From contig JAIBAH010000013.1 in the NCBI GenBank assembly GCA_019695295.1, positions 1 to 64,000 on the forward strand: 64,000 bases of DNA. The letters are read 5' to 3'. Under the pieces are notes generated by a model, which was not told the origin of the DNA, made no database searches, and saw only the letters and a program-made list of their open reading frames with translations. Origin of the DNA: Bacteroidia bacterium (GTDB taxonomy: Bacteria; Bacteroidota; Bacteroidia; J057). Shown one piece after another: positions 60,799-64,000 of the stretch (position 1 is its first letter; the number at the start of each line of letters is the position of its first letter). Made by a program: the position numbers and the translations under genes.

Positions 60799-62340
60799 TT
60801 GCTTGTGGATGTATTGACACAAATCATAGCCACACTGACAAGCGATGAGGTCAGGCGGTTTAAAATTCTTTCTAACCGATTTAAGGCGGATGAAGAAAAA
60901 AAACTATTACTCTTGTTTGATGCGTTTCGTTCCGGTGGAATTGAAACAAGGGAAGATGATGTCGTAACTGAACTCTACGGAAACCTTAGCCCTAACTCCA
61001 AAAACAACTACTACCGGTTAAAAAACAAATTATTCAACAGCGTTGAGAAGAGCCTTTTGTTTTATCACTATAATGACAAAAGTGCGCTTGAACCTCATAG
61101 TTATTTACAGTTATCCCTTATCTTTGAAGAAAGGGGCTTGTATCGTGAGACTTATCATTACCTGAAAAAAGCGGAAAAAGTAGCGATTAAGAATGATCAG
61201 TTCAATGTACTGGAGGTAATTTATGACGAGATGGTAAGGCTGGCCTCAAAAGATATAGAGGTTGAGATTGAGAATATCCTGCAAAGGCGAAAAGAAAATT
61301 TCGAAAAACTTCAGGTTACGAGAATGACGAGTGAAGTACTGGGAGTAATCTCACAGCAACTCAAAAAACGAAACTTCTCGGATGCGGGCAAAAAGAGTGA
61401 GTCTGTGATTAAGCTGCTGGAGGAAACCCGCGAAAAACTGGAATCACATCAGCGGATTTTCCATTCATCTTCCGGAAAGATTTTGATTTTCAGAGCGGTG
61501 GCGGCTATTTTGCAGCAAAAATCGGCTTACGCAGAGCTGGAGAAATATGTAAAGGAGACATTTACTGAGTTTAAAAATGCGCAGATTTTCAATAAAGAGA
61601 ATCATTCATTCCGGATTCTGATGCAGATATGGCGAATCAACAGCCTTGGGTTGCTGCTTCGGCTGGAAGAGGCGAGGGAAGGACTGAATGAGCTAAAGGC
61701 TGATCTGGAGATGTACAACCGCCGTCATTTCAATGAATATGCGATTTATTATTATTCTGCAAAAATCAATAACGATAAATCCTCGGGGAACCTTCAGGAA
61801 TCCATGGCTTTGGTACAGGAAGCCCTGAGTATCAAAGAGGTAACTCAAAGCAATGTACACGAATTGCTGATGCTAATCAGTCTTGCAGACCAGTATTTTT
61901 GTCAGGAGCAACCTCAGTCTTCGCTGGAAACCCTCGAAAAAATACGGAATCATCCGAGATACCTGAAATTAGGGGAAGAAATCCGGTTTTATCTTTCTGT
62001 TTTTGAAATCGTACTTTGTTATGAAACAAGGAGTTATGCCGCAGCAGAACAGATTTATCTGAAATGGAAAAAGGATTTCAAATCCCTGATGAAAGACGGG
62101 ACTTATGATAAAGCTGCCCGATTTGCAGAGATTATGATGCGACTGATAGAGGCGGCTAAAGAAGGAAAACGAATCTTTCTGAAGTCGGCCCTGAAAAGTT
62201 TTGAACAGGACTTCCCGCCCTCCAAAGTATCAAGTAATCAGGTTATTATGTATGAGATTTATCTTCAGAGCCTGCTGGAAGGAAATACATATTACCCGGC
62301 ATTTTGTGAATACGTGAAGCAAAATGCGAAGAGCAAATAA
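60799..62340 (+). CDS. Large helical-repeat (TPR-like) protein
   Basis: The 513-residue, almost entirely helical protein has no signal peptide. It starts with a TTG preceded by AAGGTG; a GTG two codons on is an alternative. The N-terminal part (about 1-95: LTSDEVRRFKILSNRFKAD, YGNLSPNSKNNYYRLKNKLFNSVEKSLLFYH) looks like a separate domain. From ~105 there are TPR-like pairs (SYLQLSLIFEERGLYRETYHYLKKAEKVA; EAREGLNELKADL). Bacteroidota commonly encode such proteins, but no function is known to me. The LRR gene starts 38 bp downstream. Confidence 0.8.
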   Translation: MLVDVLTQIIATLTSDEVRRFKILSNRFKADEEKKLLLLFDAFRSGGIETREDDVVTELYGNLSPNSKNNYYRLKNKLFNSVEKSLLFYHYNDKSALEPHSYLQLSLIFEERGLYRETYHYLKKAEKVAIKNDQFNVLEVIYDEMVRLASKDIEVEIENILQRRKENFEKLQVTRMTSEVLGVISQQLKKRNFSDAGKKSESVIKLLEETREKLESHQRIFHSSSGKILIFRAVAAILQQKSAYAELEKYVKETFTEFKNAQIFNKENHSFRILMQIWRINSLGLLLRLEEAREGLNELKADLEMYNRRHFNEYAIYYYSAKINNDKSSGNLQESMALVQEALSIKEVTQSNVHELLMLISLADQYFCQEQPQSSLETLEKIRNHPRYLKLGEEIRFYLSVFEIVLCYETRSYAAAEQIYLKWKKDFKSLMKDGTYDKAARFAEIMMRLIEAAKEGKRIFLKSALKSFEQDFPPSKVSSNQVIMYEIYLQSLLEGNTYYPAFCEYVKQNAKSK

Positions 62341-62378
62341 TCGTTTTTCTTTATCTTTCATTCATTATCTTTCATCCT

Positions 62379-63044
62379 ATGCCCTCACTTGCAGATGCAC
62401 AGAGAAAAGTATCGGAATGTATTTCCGGTGGATTTGTATCCCTTGATTTGAGGTTTTGTAACATCCGTGATCTGAAAAATCTTCCGGATTTACTTTATTG
62501 TCAGCACCTTATCAGTCTGAATTTATCTGCTACGAAACTCAAAGAAGTAGAAATACTGAGAAATCTGCCGGGTTTACTGCATTTGGATGTATCCTATAAT
62601 CAACTCACCGAAACCGGAATTTTTGCGGAGTTTCCTCATCTTATGACCCTCAATCTTTGTAGTAATAAAATTACCGGTTTATCAGGATTACAGGGATTAT
62701 CTCAACTGACCTCGCTGAATCTTGCCATAAATAAAATTATTTCGATTTCCGAACTTTCTGCTCTTGTCGGGCTGGAAACCCTGAACCTTGCTTTGAATAA
62801 AGTGGTTGATATCTCGCCTTTGCATTCCCTCGGCCAACTGCAAAACCTGAGTATCGCTACCAATAAAGTCAGGGATATCTCTGTACTGGAGCATTTGACG
62901 AACCTCGTTTCCCTTAATTTGATAGCCAATAAAATAACGGATATCCGCCCGCTGAAAGCCCTTAAAAAATTAAAGAAGCTGAATACAGCCCATAATAAAA
63001 TTGAACGTATTGAACTGGTAAGCGGATTAGAATGGATACATTAA
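62379..63044 (+). CDS. Leucine-rich-repeat protein (SDS22/internalin-like)
   Basis: The 221-residue protein is made of about eight 22-residue LRR units from residue ~20 to 221, such as LTSLNLAINKIISISELSAL, LETLNLALNKVVDISPLHSL and LVSLNLIANKITDIRPL. The L-x2-L-x-L-x2-N-x-I pattern is the SDS22/internalin type. No signal peptide or sorting domain is present, so it seems cytoplasmic, unlike internalins. It is likely a protein-binding scaffold, perhaps with the helical-repeat protein encoded 38 bp upstream. Confidence 0.87.
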   Translation: MPSLADAQRKVSECISGGFVSLDLRFCNIRDLKNLPDLLYCQHLISLNLSATKLKEVEILRNLPGLLHLDVSYNQLTETGIFAEFPHLMTLNLCSNKITGLSGLQGLSQLTSLNLAINKIISISELSALVGLETLNLALNKVVDISPLHSLGQLQNLSIATNKVRDISVLEHLTNLVSLNLIANKITDIRPLKALKKLKKLNTAHNKIERIELVSGLEWIH

Positions 63045-63063
63045 ATCATTTATTATCAGAGCT

Positions 63064-64000
63064 TTATCCTTTCAGTACTTTTTTCCGGAATACAAGTCCG
63101 TTAAATTCCACGATGAGAAGGTACACACCTTTGGGAAGGGATTGTGTATCCAGTACATGATTTCCTTTTCGTAAATCATAGAAGACATTCTGCCCTGAGG
63201 AATTGAAGAGTGCAACGGTATATTCTCTGACCGGGCTTTTCCAGATAAGGGTTACACTGTCTGTAAACGGAGTCGGGGAAAGAATAAACGGAAGGCTTTC
63301 ATCCATAGAATAATGAATCGCCGTAGATTGAGACTCAAACAGCCACTGATAGCCCTCAGGATATTCCCTTTTCCAGAACCATTCGCTGTGCTGCCCGTCA
63401 GCTTTGACCACAACTTTGATTTCGGGAACGGTAAATCCTGCACCGATTAAGGTATTATACATGAGATTCATATCGGTTTCTACGCTTCCATTGCCCTCGG
63501 GTGCTCCACACATCATATAGATTCTCATGGGGAATTGTTTTCCCTGGGCTTGTACGTGATTAAAGGATTCCTGAGAGAACCATAAAGAAGGCGAGAATAC
63601 GAGAATTTTGCTAAAAATCTCCTGATACTCAATGCCTGCGTATAAAGAAATCAGCCCACCCATAGAACTTCCGCCAATTGCGGTATAATCTCTTCCCGGC
63701 TCAGTCCGAAAAACGGAATCTATGTGAGGCTTCAGTGTATTTACGAGAAAAGATACGTATTCCTCCCCTTCTCCTCCTCCATACTGCGTATTGACCCATG
63801 GAGAATATTCGTCAAGGCGGGAGATGCCTCCGTTGTCTATCCCAACGATAATAGCCCCATTGTCTCCTCCTGCAAATAGCTGCTCCATCGATTCATCGAG
63901 CCCCCATTCTCCTGAAAAAGAAGCGGCATTATCAAAGAGATTTTGCCCGTCCTGCATATATATTACGGGATACCGCTGAGTGGTTAGGGCATAATCCGGG
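63064..64000 (-). CDS. T9SS-exported esterase (PF00756-like), 5' end missing
   Basis: The frame is open to the window edge, so the N-terminus and signal peptide are outside. An in-frame ATG at 63957 is internal: the residues before it (YALTTQRYPVIYMQDGQN) match the esterase/feruloyl-esterase family. The nucleophile is in AIGGSSMGGLISLYAG, and GQHSEWFWKREYPEGYQWLF holds the likely catalytic His. The C-terminal type A T9SS domain ends the protein (about the last 70 residues: VTLIWKSPVREYTVALFNSSGQ, then LPKGVYLLIVEF, then KKVLKG). It should be a secreted serine esterase of unknown substrate. Confidence 0.88.
   Translation of the reverse strand, partial: PDYALTTQRYPVIYMQDGQNLFDNAASFSGEWGLDESMEQLFAGGDNGAIIVGIDNGGISRLDEYSPWVNTQYGGGEGEEYVSFLVNTLKPHIDSVFRTEPGRDYTAIGGSSMGGLISLYAGIEYQEIFSKILVFSPSLWFSQESFNHVQAQGKQFPMRIYMMCGAPEGNGSVETDMNLMYNTLIGAGFTVPEIKVVVKADGQHSEWFWKREYPEGYQWLFESQSTAIHYSMDESLPFILSPTPFTDSVTLIWKSPVREYTVALFNSSGQNVFYDLRKGNHVLDTQSLPKGVYLLIVEFNGLVFRKKVLKG

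Noticed and set aside
1-64000. tRNA, rRNA, riboswitches, insertion sequences, prophage or defence systems
   Set aside because: No cloverleaf, conserved aptamer, transposase, integrase or known defence motif was recognised by eye; covariance-model and profile searches could still find small elements.

Overview
The window reads as chromosomal DNA of a member of the Bacteroidota, probably a gliding relative of the Chitinophagales/Saprospirales grade. The evidence is the gldK-gldL-gldM-gldN type IX secretion (T9SS) cluster with a PorP/SprF-like protein, several proteins ending in T9SS C-terminal sorting domains, a giant HYR/SprB-repeat adhesin with a gliding-motility-associated C-terminus, a fused CcoN-CcoO oxidase, and many upstream matches to the Bacteroidota -7 promoter element TAnnTTTG. 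I saw no tRNA, rRNA, CRISPR array, intact insertion sequence or prophage, and nothing that I can defend as a wholly new multi-gene system. The most unusual material is local: regulatory palindromes, gene fossils, a minisatellite and degenerate family members.

Region by region: (1) 1-3160 is a fluid stretch with a T9SS cargo, a 5'-truncated cargo fused to a fossil sorting domain, covarying palindromes and a 22-copy 21-bp minisatellite. (2) 3193-12697 is core metabolism and envelope: coiled-coil membrane protein, fatty acid desaturase, isocitrate dehydrogenase, RlpA, methylmalonyl-CoA epimerase, lipoprotein, OsmC-like protein, phosphohexomutase and cysteine desulfurase. (3) 12954-21659 holds the 2443-residue adhesin, two tandem paralogous small proteins and a small membrane protein. 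(4) 21735-30198 encodes amylomaltase, a lipase-like lipoprotein, a streptopain-type protease and an M16 protease. (5) 30304-36501 has ribosomal proteins L27/L21, an internally duplicated outer-membrane protein broken by two frameshifts, paired SPOR-domain proteins, deoC and purC.

(6) 36637-47076 is a complete cbb3 oxidase locus on the minus strand. ccoS, ccoNO, ccoQ, ccoP, ccoG, ccoH and a SafE-like copper protein follow ccoI; upstream lie a hemerythrin-like RIC relative and an FNR/CRP-family regulator with an N-terminal cysteine cluster. Three TGA-N6-TCA sites precede ccoS (two) and the hemerythrin gene (one). The proximal site in each case sits exactly 33 bp, centre to centre, upstream of a -7-like element. 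This suggests one oxygen/NO-responsive regulon. (7) 47468-50323 has an EGF-like lipoprotein, yggS and guaB. (8) 50448-60254 is the T9SS motor locus: gldN, gldM, gldL, gldK, porP/sprF-like, hemD and a DUF4271 protein, broken into several transcription units by clear terminators. (9) 60799-64000 has a helical-repeat protein, a leucine-rich-repeat protein and the 3' part of a T9SS-exported esterase that runs off the window.

Functionally, the secretion locus could export the proteins with sorting domains seen here: the propeller protein, streptopain-like protease, esterase and giant adhesin. All function calls rest on reading motifs by eye; no database search was possible.
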